From Mactra quadrangularis (taxonomy: Eukaryota; Mollusca; Bivalvia; Venerida; Mactridae): DNA of 64,000 nucleotides. The position numbers and the translations under genes are program-made. The notes under the pieces were generated by a model. The model worked only from the letters and a program-made list of their open reading frames with translations, was not told the DNA's origin and searched no databases. Within the stretch, counting starts at the first letter, position 1. Every line of letters starts with the position of its first letter. Below, in pieces: positions 24,901 to 36,900 of the stretch. The stretch covers positions 35,687,202 to 35,751,201 of the forward strand of contig CM046309.1 of the NCBI GenBank assembly GCA_025267735.1. Reading direction: 5' to 3'.

Positions 24901-27900
24901 ACTCAGAGAAGACAATTATCTATCATTAGTAAACACTGTAGGTGTCTTTGTGTTTCTTATACATCATGGAAATAAACCCAGTAATGTTTCACTATAAAGC
25001 TTGGTTAATGCAAAGTCATGCTACTTTTTCATTTTCATAGAACCAAATGCTTAATTTGAGGATAAAATTGTTCTAATATAAGTGCAATAATAGTATTAAG
25101 ACCATTTTAAAATTTCATTTTAATGGTTCATGTATTAGAACTTTTCTGTACACTGTTCAAAAGTTCTAAACCACTAAATGAAAATCGAATAACTTGAACT
25201 GCGTTTAATTTACAAGTGTGACAGTTTGCATACAAGTCAATTACAGAGTCAGTTTTGCAATCTGGGATAAATCCGAACGAAAGTGGCTATTTCGATAAAA
25301 TGAGAATGAAATTCAAGTGCAATAAGCTACACATAATTTTGTCTTCGTTACAATGTACATGACTAGTACACTGTCAAAAGTTAGAAGTAAAAAAGATTTT
25401 GGTTACATTTTTCTGTACTATGTAAAAAAAGAACATCAATTTAAGTATACAGACTGCTCCATTCATATTCCAAAAAACCTTGTCCCATTTCATTAACATT
25501 TTGTTTCCAAAGAAAAGTTTTTATTAAAAAAGATTGAGATTCAAAAAAAAATTTAAAACATAAAACTTGCAGATACCTGAAAAATAACATTTTATTAAGC
25601 GGCTAACATATCTTTCTTTTATTCATGCATAATTTAATAAATTATTTTTATTGAATGTGAGTGAAAAAATTAAAATGCCCTCCCTCAAATTGTACTGTCC
25701 AAATCTTCATGGCAACCAAGTAATTTTCTGTGGCTTTGAATGTTGATTGGCTCCCTGAACTGTTGAACTTGAAATATGAATCATTAGTCCTCAGCAGTAG
25801 CTATGTTATTTTTATAGGACAAATTTTTTATAAGATTTTTTTTTCAATATGATTGTTCCTACCAAGAAAATTACTATAATAATGCTAATTGCTACATGCT
25901 GTGTTAAATGACTAGAATTTAGATTTTTTTATAATAATGGTTTCAAATTGTAGTTGGATTTAGATTTTTTTATACCTGGTAATGTTACTAATAAGGGTTT
26001 CAGGTGCTTGCTGGATTTGTAATCTTGTATCTAGGGACTTCTGCTGATAATTGTATCCAAGGACTGGAATTTTTGTTTCCAAGGTCTCATATTGACAACA
26101 ATTAGGTTAAACAATGTTATGGAAATAAGATGAGAGTTTTTATAAATTCTGATGAGGTGATTCAGCCGGGGCTATAAACCTTATAAGATATGAATTGATA
26201 TAAATGGTGTAAAATCATTATGTAAATTAATCTGAAACATGTAATGTTATTTAAAATATCATTTATGTTCATTGAATCAGTATTCCATTGTGTTGTAAGT
26301 GATGGATGTTTCCTATTAGAAATAGGAGTCCTGAGAATGACAACATGACGGGCACTTGAACCCCCCACAGATGATTTACCTACTCGGCTATTCTGGGTTA
26401 TGAATATTATTTAAATAAATACAAATTATTTAAATATACTCTATATAGAGCTCTGCTCTTGCCAGTAGCACATGCATTAACCCCATTGATTTAAATACTC
26501 ACTGCAGTACTTCTCTGCTCACAACCGATTTAAGTTAGTGGAGTTAATATATGTGCCACTTACAGAAATATTACAATAGTTTATCTAAAATTCTCCCTTA
26601 AGTCAATGTGACCTAGCTATACTTAATTAAATACATACAGTATTATATACTGTAATTGAATTAACTTCATATAAATAATCTGAACCTGTCTACAAAATAA
26701 GAGGGTGTCTAGCAGCGTTCAATTCAGTTCAGTTCAGTAACGACTGTAAGCAAGCGTTACAGGTGCGTGACAACTCAACCCGTGGATAACTGAGTTGTCT
26801 TTGGGTTGAGTTGTAGAGACCCTAACGTTACGGAACATTTTGGAATGTTTGGGGTAAATGAACAGGCTACAGTTGTGAAGGTCAATCAATTTTGAGTTCA
26901 GGCAACACAAATTTCTTTGGGCAACCATGAATGTGCTAACAAACATAGTGCTTGCTGCTAAAATGACATGTTAGGACAACCACTTTTATATCCCAATTTC
27001 ATAGACTGTGAACATACTATGTAATACTACTTACTTATTTTTACTCCTCTGTTACTTTCTATGTTAACCAGGTTGATAGCGCAGTTGGTATCTCTTTAGA
27101 ATCTCGTGTCTCGAAGGGGGTACTGGTTAGAATCGCACATGGGGAGGTTATACCCTTCCATGAAAATTTGACAATAATGTCAATTTTCCTCCATTAATAA
27201 AATATATGGAGAAGTTTCTGGCCTTGTGGAAGGGTAAGTGAGCACTGGTTATAGACAAGGGTCCAGGAAAGCTAGGTTAGGTGCGCTGGATGTGGTAAAA
27301 TGACCTAAATTGTGTTGACATGGCCTTAAACACAGTAAAAATAAGTAAAAATAAATAATACTTTCTATGTTCTTATATTTCAGGAATGGAATATAACTGT
27401 GTTATCATTTGAGTCTGACCCTGAACCTTTTGGTAAAAACCGTGATGCTGCAATAACTGCATTAGCTAAAGAAGTTGGCGTTGAAGTTGTTGTGAAATCA
27501 TCTCATACATTATATGATTTACAAAAGTATGATCTTTCTTTTCATTTTTTGTCTTTGGCTTCATTTATTATTACATAAGTAGTCATTTCATATCCTTTGG
27601 CTTCTTTACTAATAACATTAGTTGTCATTTTATATACTTTGGTTTCATTATATTTTTTGGCTGTAGAGTTCTTTGACTCAGTTTTTGAATGTGTTTCACT
27701 GTTTTGGAAAAAATCTTTGGAATATTTGTGCTATTTAATCATTAAACATGAGATTTTTGCTTAACTTGGATTCTTGATATGATAATTTGGAAATTTTGCA
27801 ACTACTTTCTGTCCTGGGGAAAAAGACTTGAAACTTAACCAGTGTAAACTAACTCATACTTTAGCTAGTGGCCTGTAATTGGCCTTCTTAGTACAGGAAG

Positions 27901-30900
27901 GAAGGAATGGCTATTGAAATATTTCATGACCAAAACTAAACCAAGACATTATGTTGGTCTTGTGTGAGAATGGCACCCACTCAACCTGAATTTATTGTTC
28001 AGACGGAGCTATCCGGCAGACGGACAGCTTCATGTTATTCACATAGAATATAACTATACAAAAAAGATTCAACATTCTGACTTGTAATGTATTGCCCTAT
28101 TTAGAAATCATTATTAGTCAACTTCCTTCTTTATTGTCATGTGACTTCCCCCCCCCAAATTTTTGAGGTGGATTAATTTCAGCGCATGATATTCAATTTT
28201 AAATAATGGTTTTAAAATACTACAACCCATTTTTACACCACATTTCAGGTCTTTAACATTAATTATTATTATTCTTATTATATAATCGATTAAAAGCCTT
28301 CTAAGGTGGAAAGAAAAAATAAGTGTTTTTTTTTGTTTTCAGAATAATCTCAGAGAACAATGGTATTCCACCACTTACATTTAAGAGGTTTCAGTCGATA
28401 TTGTCTCGTATGAAATTACCAGATAAACCTGAGGACAGAATTACATTAGAAACCATAGGTGAAGCTAAAACACCAGTTACTATTGAACATGATGAAATGT
28501 ATGGTGTACCTACGTTGGAAGAATTGGGTAAGATTGGGTTTTTACACACTTTAATGTGTTAAGGGTGTAACGGTTAACCAATATACCGGTTAGTACTGCA
28601 ATATGATTTATCACGGTTTTTAACAGCTTCGTTTTTCCCTGAACTGGTTTTTGTAGTTGTGTGCCGCACTAATATATTTTTCTAACTCATAGTTCGTTTT
28701 GCACAAGACGTTCAAATATTTGGATAAGAGATCATTTGAAATACACGTGTGTAATGTTGATCCAATTAAGACAATGCACATGCATTAATCCATACATTGC
28801 ATGTCTATGCAAAAAACTGGTACATAATGCATTAGATCGAAATGTGGGTTTGGCATATTGCAATATATTGCAATTAAAGTTTTTACCGTACTGTTACACC
28901 CCTACTAAGTGTATGGCTGCTAATTTACTCTATATTATTCTAGATGCAGTGCTGCTGATCTTTAGCAGCTAAGCTGAATTGTATTATAATTTAGTTTCAC
29001 GTGATTTTCTGCTTATAAATTTTATTTCAAATGATTTATAATCAGTTTTGCCATTCTAATTAAAGGGAGGTTTTAACTGTAGAATACCGGTATGCATTGA
29101 CGATATTCAGGTATTTTATTTGTGTAAAGTTTGCCGAAATTTAGAAATTCTGGACTTGGTAAATTTTTAACTTTATAAGGCCGCATTTAACAAAAGGTGT
29201 AAAACGGTAATAAATTTTGTATTTAACTTGTTTGTTTGTAGGTTTTGATACAGAAGGTTTTGTATCCAAAGTTTTCCGTGGTGGAGAGACTGAAGCTTTA
29301 CAAAGATTACATCGGCATCTTGAAAGAAAGGTATATACATAAGTTATCTTCCTTATAGATAGATTATAAACATTTTAAAATGTAACGTAATGCTGGGCTT
29401 GAATTTAAGCTTGAAATCGTCTCAAATTCTTTTTGGTCCAAACTAATCAGGTGACATTTTAACAGCCAGATAGATCGATAAAATTATTTAAAGATTCACA
29501 ACAAAAACATGTTTGATATTCTTTGTCTTTCCCATAATAAAGCCCTTGTTCTATATATAGTTAAATATAACACTTTGTTGTTTCTATATTGCATATATAA
29601 ATAGTTACAGTATATGTTATCAAATTTTGGGAAAATATGCGAGTGACTTTTTTATTATGCGAGTAAAAATAAAATCAACTCGCAAAAATTTGCAAGTCAT
29701 ATTTTTTGTTGAATTCGAGCCCTGTAATGAATGATGCTTTCTCAGCATTGCAACAATTTTCAGTCATATCATGAATGTCAGTCATCCTTCTCATACTAGA
29801 ATTCCAGACTCAAGCCTGTATCCTTGCCAGTGACTGAAAACTGGGTGGGGAAATGGCTGTGGTGTAGAAAATATTTTTTAGAACCATTCTCCTTGTGGGT
29901 AAGACCTACTATGAAATCAAGTACATTATTCCTGGATTAGTTATCAGCACTCTACTGCCTTAGTTAAACTGACTATTTTTTGTAGTTCTAAATAAACTGT
30001 TTACTTATAGGGATACCATCATACATGTCTATATATTTATACAATGTAGGTTGAATGTATCTTTGATGCATCATGTATGATTAGAGCTATACTGGCACAC
30101 TTTCACAGCAATTTGTCACTTTTTATAGTAAGATATGCAATAACTGTAATTATATAACAAGATATATTATTATGGGCTGCTAGCGAAGCCAAGACTATAT
30201 ACATGTACCAGAGTTTCATGGATATTATTCATTAATGGATATTCATATATTTCATGAAAATTTAAGATATTTTGCCTTGAGAGATTGTGCAACATGTTTT
30301 TAAAAAAAGGAACTGCAAGGTTATTCAGATAATGCATGTTGTGTTAAAAATGGACATGCCATTGGGGTCTTAATTCTTAGGCAGTGTAAAAATTCAAAAA
30401 AAAATTGAAACATGAGAAATAGAGCTTTCATATTTGAAATGTAGTATCCTCAAATGAACTGTTGTAAAAATTTGTTCAAAATATGTCCTTGATATCAAAA
30501 ATGGTTTTTTGTTGTTGTTGTTTTTTAACGTCATATTCAACACATTTAGGTCATATATACGATGGCCAGCTCTTCTTACTATAGGTTTCCTGGACACTTC
30601 TATCACCAGTACTAACTTACCCTACCACAAGGCCGACAACTCGAGTATAGGGTATGACCTTCCGCTTCCGGGCTCCACGCAACCTCTGGATTCAAAGTCA
30701 GACATGTTAACCACTACACCACAGCCACGGCTATATCAAAATTGTCCATGACTGTGGTGGGTGCCAGTTTTGCATAATTTATATAATATTGGACAATTTT
30801 AATTTGGAAAATCTACTAGTATGAAACCATAAAAACTAAGAAACTAGTTATTTTTGTTAAGCAATATGGGATTATAATTTCCCACTTGTTCATGTTTTTG

Positions 30901-33900
30901 TTGGTTTGTCACAAAAATTTACTGTATATAAATATCATGTCAGTCCTTTCTCCTCTTTAAGTTCATGTCATTTTGTTGTTGCATATTAGCACCATGATTC
31001 ACTGCAGTGAAAATATAAGATCATATATTTTACCTTACCACATATTTCACATGAGGCTATTAAGTATAAATAATATTTTAAGTTCAGACATAATAATATA
31101 AATTATTATCTAAATGTTTTGTAGACATTAATTAAATTTTTACTTTCCGATTCCCCAAGCTGTATTGATTTCTATTTAAAAAAACTTTTATTCCATAAGC
31201 TAAGTTAAAGCTGAAGATATATAATGGTATAATAACAAAACTGGTTCTAACTGGTATCGTGTTATCTAATATTATTCTCAGTGATTTAAACAATGTCATT
31301 GTCACGTATCTGTGTATTGATTTCTTCCGTCTGTATCCATGGGTGATAAAGGAAGTGTTAGGAAGTCTACGAGTCTTGGCGCCGGAAATTGGCATTTTTT
31401 ATCCGATATTGTTTTTTACCTTCCAATAGAAGAGTGCATGAAGCAAGTGATTGGTTTACAAACACCTGAGACTGGTTTCTTATTTCATATTGTCCTTTGA
31501 AAGGTGTTATTTATCCTGTGGGTTATAAAGAAAGGTATTATGTCGCTTTAAGTCAATAAGGAGAAATGTAATATGATATTCTTTAATAGAAAACTTAAGA
31601 TGGTTTATATTCTTGACCTTTCACATAGAAGTAATTATTTTAAAACTTAAAAGCTTAAATAAGCTTGGAGACTGAAAAGGGGAAGGATGGGTACAGTCTC
31701 TTTACTAACTATTCTACTCAGGATGAGAGAAAAAAGGACAAGTTCCATCACTCTGCTATTATGTTATTTATAGAGCAAACCCTGTTTTATGTTCGCCCAG
31801 TCTTATACTGTCTTTGGAACAGAATTATTTGTTCATTTGACAAAATGTTAAACATTTTAAAGCTTAATAAGTTTATTTTGTGTTTTCAACATATTATAGC
31901 ATGTATTCAAATATTAAAATTTTAGATTCTGATGAAAACAATCAGTACGGCTCATCAGGATAAAATGAACCGTCAGAATTTGTATTGCACTATTAACCAG
32001 TATATGGGTTAACTGTTACACCCCTAGTAACAAGTGTATTATTTTATAATTCCAGGCATGGGTTGCAAGTTTTGAGAAGCCTAAGATGACGTCACAATCG
32101 TTATTTCCCAGTCAAACTACATTAAGTCCATATTTAAGATTTGGATGTATTTCAGCCAGACTGTTCTACTGGAAGTTACATGAACTTTATAGAAAGGTAA
32201 AATATCAAATTTTGTAACACATAGATACATGTATTACTTTAAATAGTACTTGTAGTTGAGTTGGATCAATTTACATGTTAACTGTTTATCTTTCAATATG
32301 GTATGATTGTTTATTGTTGACAAGAAATGAGAAAACTCAAATGTTGCTACCTTAGCATAAATTTAATTTAGTATTTGAGAAACAGAATCTCAAATAATGT
32401 TTCAAGCCATTTCCTTTGGTTTGAAATTTAAGGACTAGTTCTGAATTCAGTTTTTTTTCAAACCAAAGAAAAGACGATTTTCCTGTGTAAAAGCTGATAA
32501 TTGTAATCTTCCACCCATGCTTGCTATATGTTTTTAATGAATATAAGATTAACAAAATAAGTTTTTGTATAATAAGAATGCTTAAATTGAGTCAAATATT
32601 AATATTGTTAAATTTTATTCAAGTTAAGTCAAATGCATTAGCCCTGCTGATTTAAATACTAACTTTAGTCCTTCTGCACTCACCATCAATAAGTATTGTA
32701 TCAATAATATCTAAAACAGTGGAGTTAATGTATGCGCCACTGGGAGTTGATTGATATCTAACAATACTCTGTGTAAATAGACTTAGATAAACATATATTG
32801 CTGATATAAACCTTATTTCATCGATCGTGAGTACAGAAGTAATGCAATGAATATTCAAATCAGCTAGGTTTATGTATACACCACTGAAAAATAAGTAAAA
32901 TCTAACAAAAGTAGATTTCATATTGTGCAATATTTTATTTTGATATCATTTTTAATCTTGTGTATCAAATTGCAAAAAAGAACAGAATTTTTACCAAACT
33001 ATTTAAAGCTGCATTTGAATGTGTGACCAATGAAGTTATACAAATTTTGTATATTATGTGGCATAATCTAATAATTTTTTATATATTTATAGTTTAGTAC
33101 TCTTTCATGAAGAAATGATTGTGACTTTAACTTATAAAGTAAGACGAAATATTTTTGACTGAAACTAATCAAGTAACGAAGCTCTTTGTCTTTACTAACA
33201 AAGAAGTCCTATCAAGTTGTTTTTTACTGAAAAATTTTTAGATGAAGCTATGTTACCCATTATTATATATAACACAATGATGTTTTTTTGTAAATGATTA
33301 TTTGTTAATAGAAAGGTGTAACTTGTGAATTGTTTATTACAGATAAAAAAAGGTAGTGACCCCCCACTCTCACTGCATGGTCAATTGTTGTGGAGGGAAT
33401 TCTTCTACACGGCAGCAACAAATAATCCAAACTTTGACAGAATGTCGGGCAATGCAATTTGTGTTCAGGTACCATGGGATAAAAACCCTGAGGCTTTAGC
33501 AAAATGGGCAGAGGTATGAACTCTTGATGTGATTGACGTTTTACTTTTTTTTCTTGAGTGTATTCATTACATCTGGTCAAACAAGAGCAATATAATTATC
33601 ACAAATACTAACAACATTTAAGGCCACAACAAGTTGATCATACGTTCTATGGATTTGCTTGCACCCTAACTTTGATGGTTTTTACAAAAAAAATGTTTTT
33701 ATTTCCTCGCTCACTCATAAATTTATTCAAACCCCTATATAAAGTAAATGAATTAAGATTTAAAAAGTTATTACCGATATGTACATGTATACTGTATGCA
33801 GGGAGTTTAAAAAAAAAATTCGTTTTTGGGGAAACATTCAAGTCATTAATATTGTGGCTCAGTGTCATAGTATTTATTCTTATGAAAACAAAATTAATAG

Positions 33901-36900
33901 TTCAGTAGGTGTATTTGCCGAAAGCTTCTGATAAAGTGCAATTTTTAAATGAAGACAAAAATAGACTGTAAATACTGAGTTTAATATATTCTTGCATAAA
34001 GGTCAACCTCATGTTCATATTGTCAGACTATATAATGTTTAACATGTATGTTATATTTCAGGGCAAGACAGGGTTTCCATGGATTGATGCTATCATGGTA
34101 CAGTTACGTGAAGTTGGTTGGGTTCATCATCTAGCAAGACATGCTATTGCTTGTTTTCTTACTAGAGGAGATCTATGGATATCATGGGAGGAAGGATTTA
34201 AGGTAGGGTTGTTTGTTTGTTGTTTGTTTTGTAGGTTTTTAATGAGGGTCCGTCTGCTCCATATGGATGCATTATGTGCAGACCCCGGAGTGTGACCTTT
34301 CACTCCTTTAAAGATTGTTTTAGAGGCCTGAAAGTAGGTCAAATTTAGAAAGGTTTATCCAATATATATTATATCAGGTTTTGTATTTAAGTAACCAAAA
34401 ATGTTTTTAATTTTGTGTTTTGCCAAAGATGGGTTGTCTCCTTTTTGCTAATTCAGCACTAAAATTTGGAAATTCCCCTAATTAGTAAGGGTTTTGTTAA
34501 TAATAGCAGAAATATAGCTTTGGGTGAAGATGAAAATTTCATAATGCAGTTAGAATTTTTAATGAACTCTATTTAATTTCTATATATATTTAAAACTTAT
34601 TTCATTAATTTAGTACAGTAAAGTTCTTGTATTATAACCATCAATATAGATGTTGTACATTATAGAAGAACAGTCTTAAATTGTGACCTTTTCTTTCTCA
34701 AACTAAGCATTTGGGGCTTAAAAATGTTACAGATATGTCTGATTTTTGCAATTGGTAAGAAAAATCATACTTAAGTATGTAGGATATAGCAATAATTAAG
34801 TTTTGTCTTTAAAGCAGAATTGAAATGTATAATTTTTTCGTTGGTGTTCTTTTTCTTATTAATAGTTATTTTATTATATAATTGTAGGTATTTGATGAGT
34901 TATTACTGGATGCTGATTGGTCAGTTAATGCTGGAATGTGGTTATGGTTGTCATGTAGCTCATTCTTTCAACAATTTCTTAATTGTTATTGTCCAGTAGG
35001 TTTTGGTAAACAAGCTGACCCCACTGGAGATTTTATCAGGTATATACCATATTTATATGTTTTATTATGTTTAAAGTCAACAGCAACATTTAACTAACTT
35101 TGTCCCCACTGGAGATTTTATCAGGTATATATCATATTGATATGTTTATTATGTTAAAGTCAACAGAAACATTTAACTAACTTTGTCCCCACTGGAGATT
35201 TTATCAGGTATATATCATATTGATATGTTTATTATGTTAAAGTCAACAGAAACATTCAATGACATTTAACTAATTTTGTTTTTCTCTGTGTAGACAAAAA
35301 ACTAAATGACATCAAATAGAGCTTAAAATAACTACTACCTTTTTTCTCTGACAGATCTGAATTGACTCCTTGAGTTTTGATTGTTAGTTCAAAACCCTCT
35401 GCTTGAAAATTGAATGGAGATGTAAAATAGCTTGTGTTCAAATAATTTGTGCTGAGGATTTAGAGTAAATAACAACCTGTTACTGTTGGCATTTTCTGAA
35501 AAAAAAATGTATGCATGTTGTTTTCGTTTAGTCCAAATCACTAATTTTATTTGTTTTTTTTGTTTAACTACTATAAGCACTTTATTGATCACTGATTCTT
35601 AGTTTTGTATTAGTCTTCATTTTTATTTTTTTATTTTATCATCTCTTAACCATTTTCATTTAATTATATCCTTATTGTACATATGATTGTTAAGCGCTTT
35701 TGAACATATATTCAATATGAAAAGAGTGCTATACAAATGCGGTATATAATAATAATAACAATAATAATAATAACTTATGGGGTATTTCATTTTATTTCAG
35801 GCATTATTTACCAATATTGAAAGGTTATCCTCCACAATACATCTATGAACCTTGGAATGCACCTGAGAGTGTACAGATTGCAGCTAAATGCATTGTGGGT
35901 AAAGATTATCCTATACCGATGGTCAACCATGCTGAGGCTAGCAAATTATGTATGGAAAGAATGAAACAAGTTTACCAGTCATTATTGAAACAAAGATCAA
36001 GAGGTAGGAACATTTTTAGCCGCATTTTTCAACGAAAAAATAAGGGCGGTCTGGTGTCATTAACAATTGTGTTGAAGTTTTTCTTAACCCTATATTTCTG
36101 CCATTTATTGTCAGATCTTTATGAAACTTCATACAATGATAACATACCATGTGATGAACAGAATTAGAAAGTAACCACAACTCTACCTGCCTTTATTATG
36201 GATTATTTTCCTTTGTAATTTTTGCATTAAAGTTTTTAAATCCGGCTTTAATGTGGTTTCAACATTACATTTCTTGTATTTCATATTTCTAACCTGTTAA
36301 ACACTTAGTAAAATGAAGATTTCATTTATTTTACAAATGTCGGGATAGTTTTGGCAAATGTACATTTCTTAAACTTGCCTGATAAATTTGGTACAGATTG
36401 ACACTAACCTCATATTCTCTGTATGTTTCAATTTGTTGGGTTTTTTGAAAATTTGAAGACGTCAAATTATGGAACTACTTTTTCAGATGTATACAAACGC
36501 AGAATGGAGTTATAGAAAATTCTTATATAAATGTTGACAGGTAATCATCATGTAAATACTGCTGTTTTCTGTTATAATGTTTGTACAAAGTTGAACGTCA
36601 GACTTAACTTATTGAATATTATATTGTTTCAGTATCATTACCAAAACAGATTGTATACAATTCTGACATGGATATATCAGTGGAAGATAAATCAACCAGA
36701 GGTAATTGATTGAAAATATTTTATATATTTGTTTACTTGTCCTTCTGAATATTATACATGAAGAGTATCAACCATACTTTCCTTTATACTTGTGTTTATA
36801 AGGCCTCAACAAAATGATGATGTATTTACGGATTTTTCAGGAAAATAATTGGGTGAGCAAGGGAAGAATTTTTTTAAACAAATCTTAATTCAGTTGCTTT

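Noticed and set aside
28741..28748. further CACGTG E-boxes in cryptochrome introns (about 28743 and 29000)
   Set aside because: A 6-mer is expected by chance in a 19 kb gene, and neither sits near a start site.
36004..36167. open extension of cryptochrome exon 10 into the following sequence
   Set aside because: A good GT donor at 36004 and the in-phase exons 11 and 12 explain the true end; the extension is MITE family 3 sequence.
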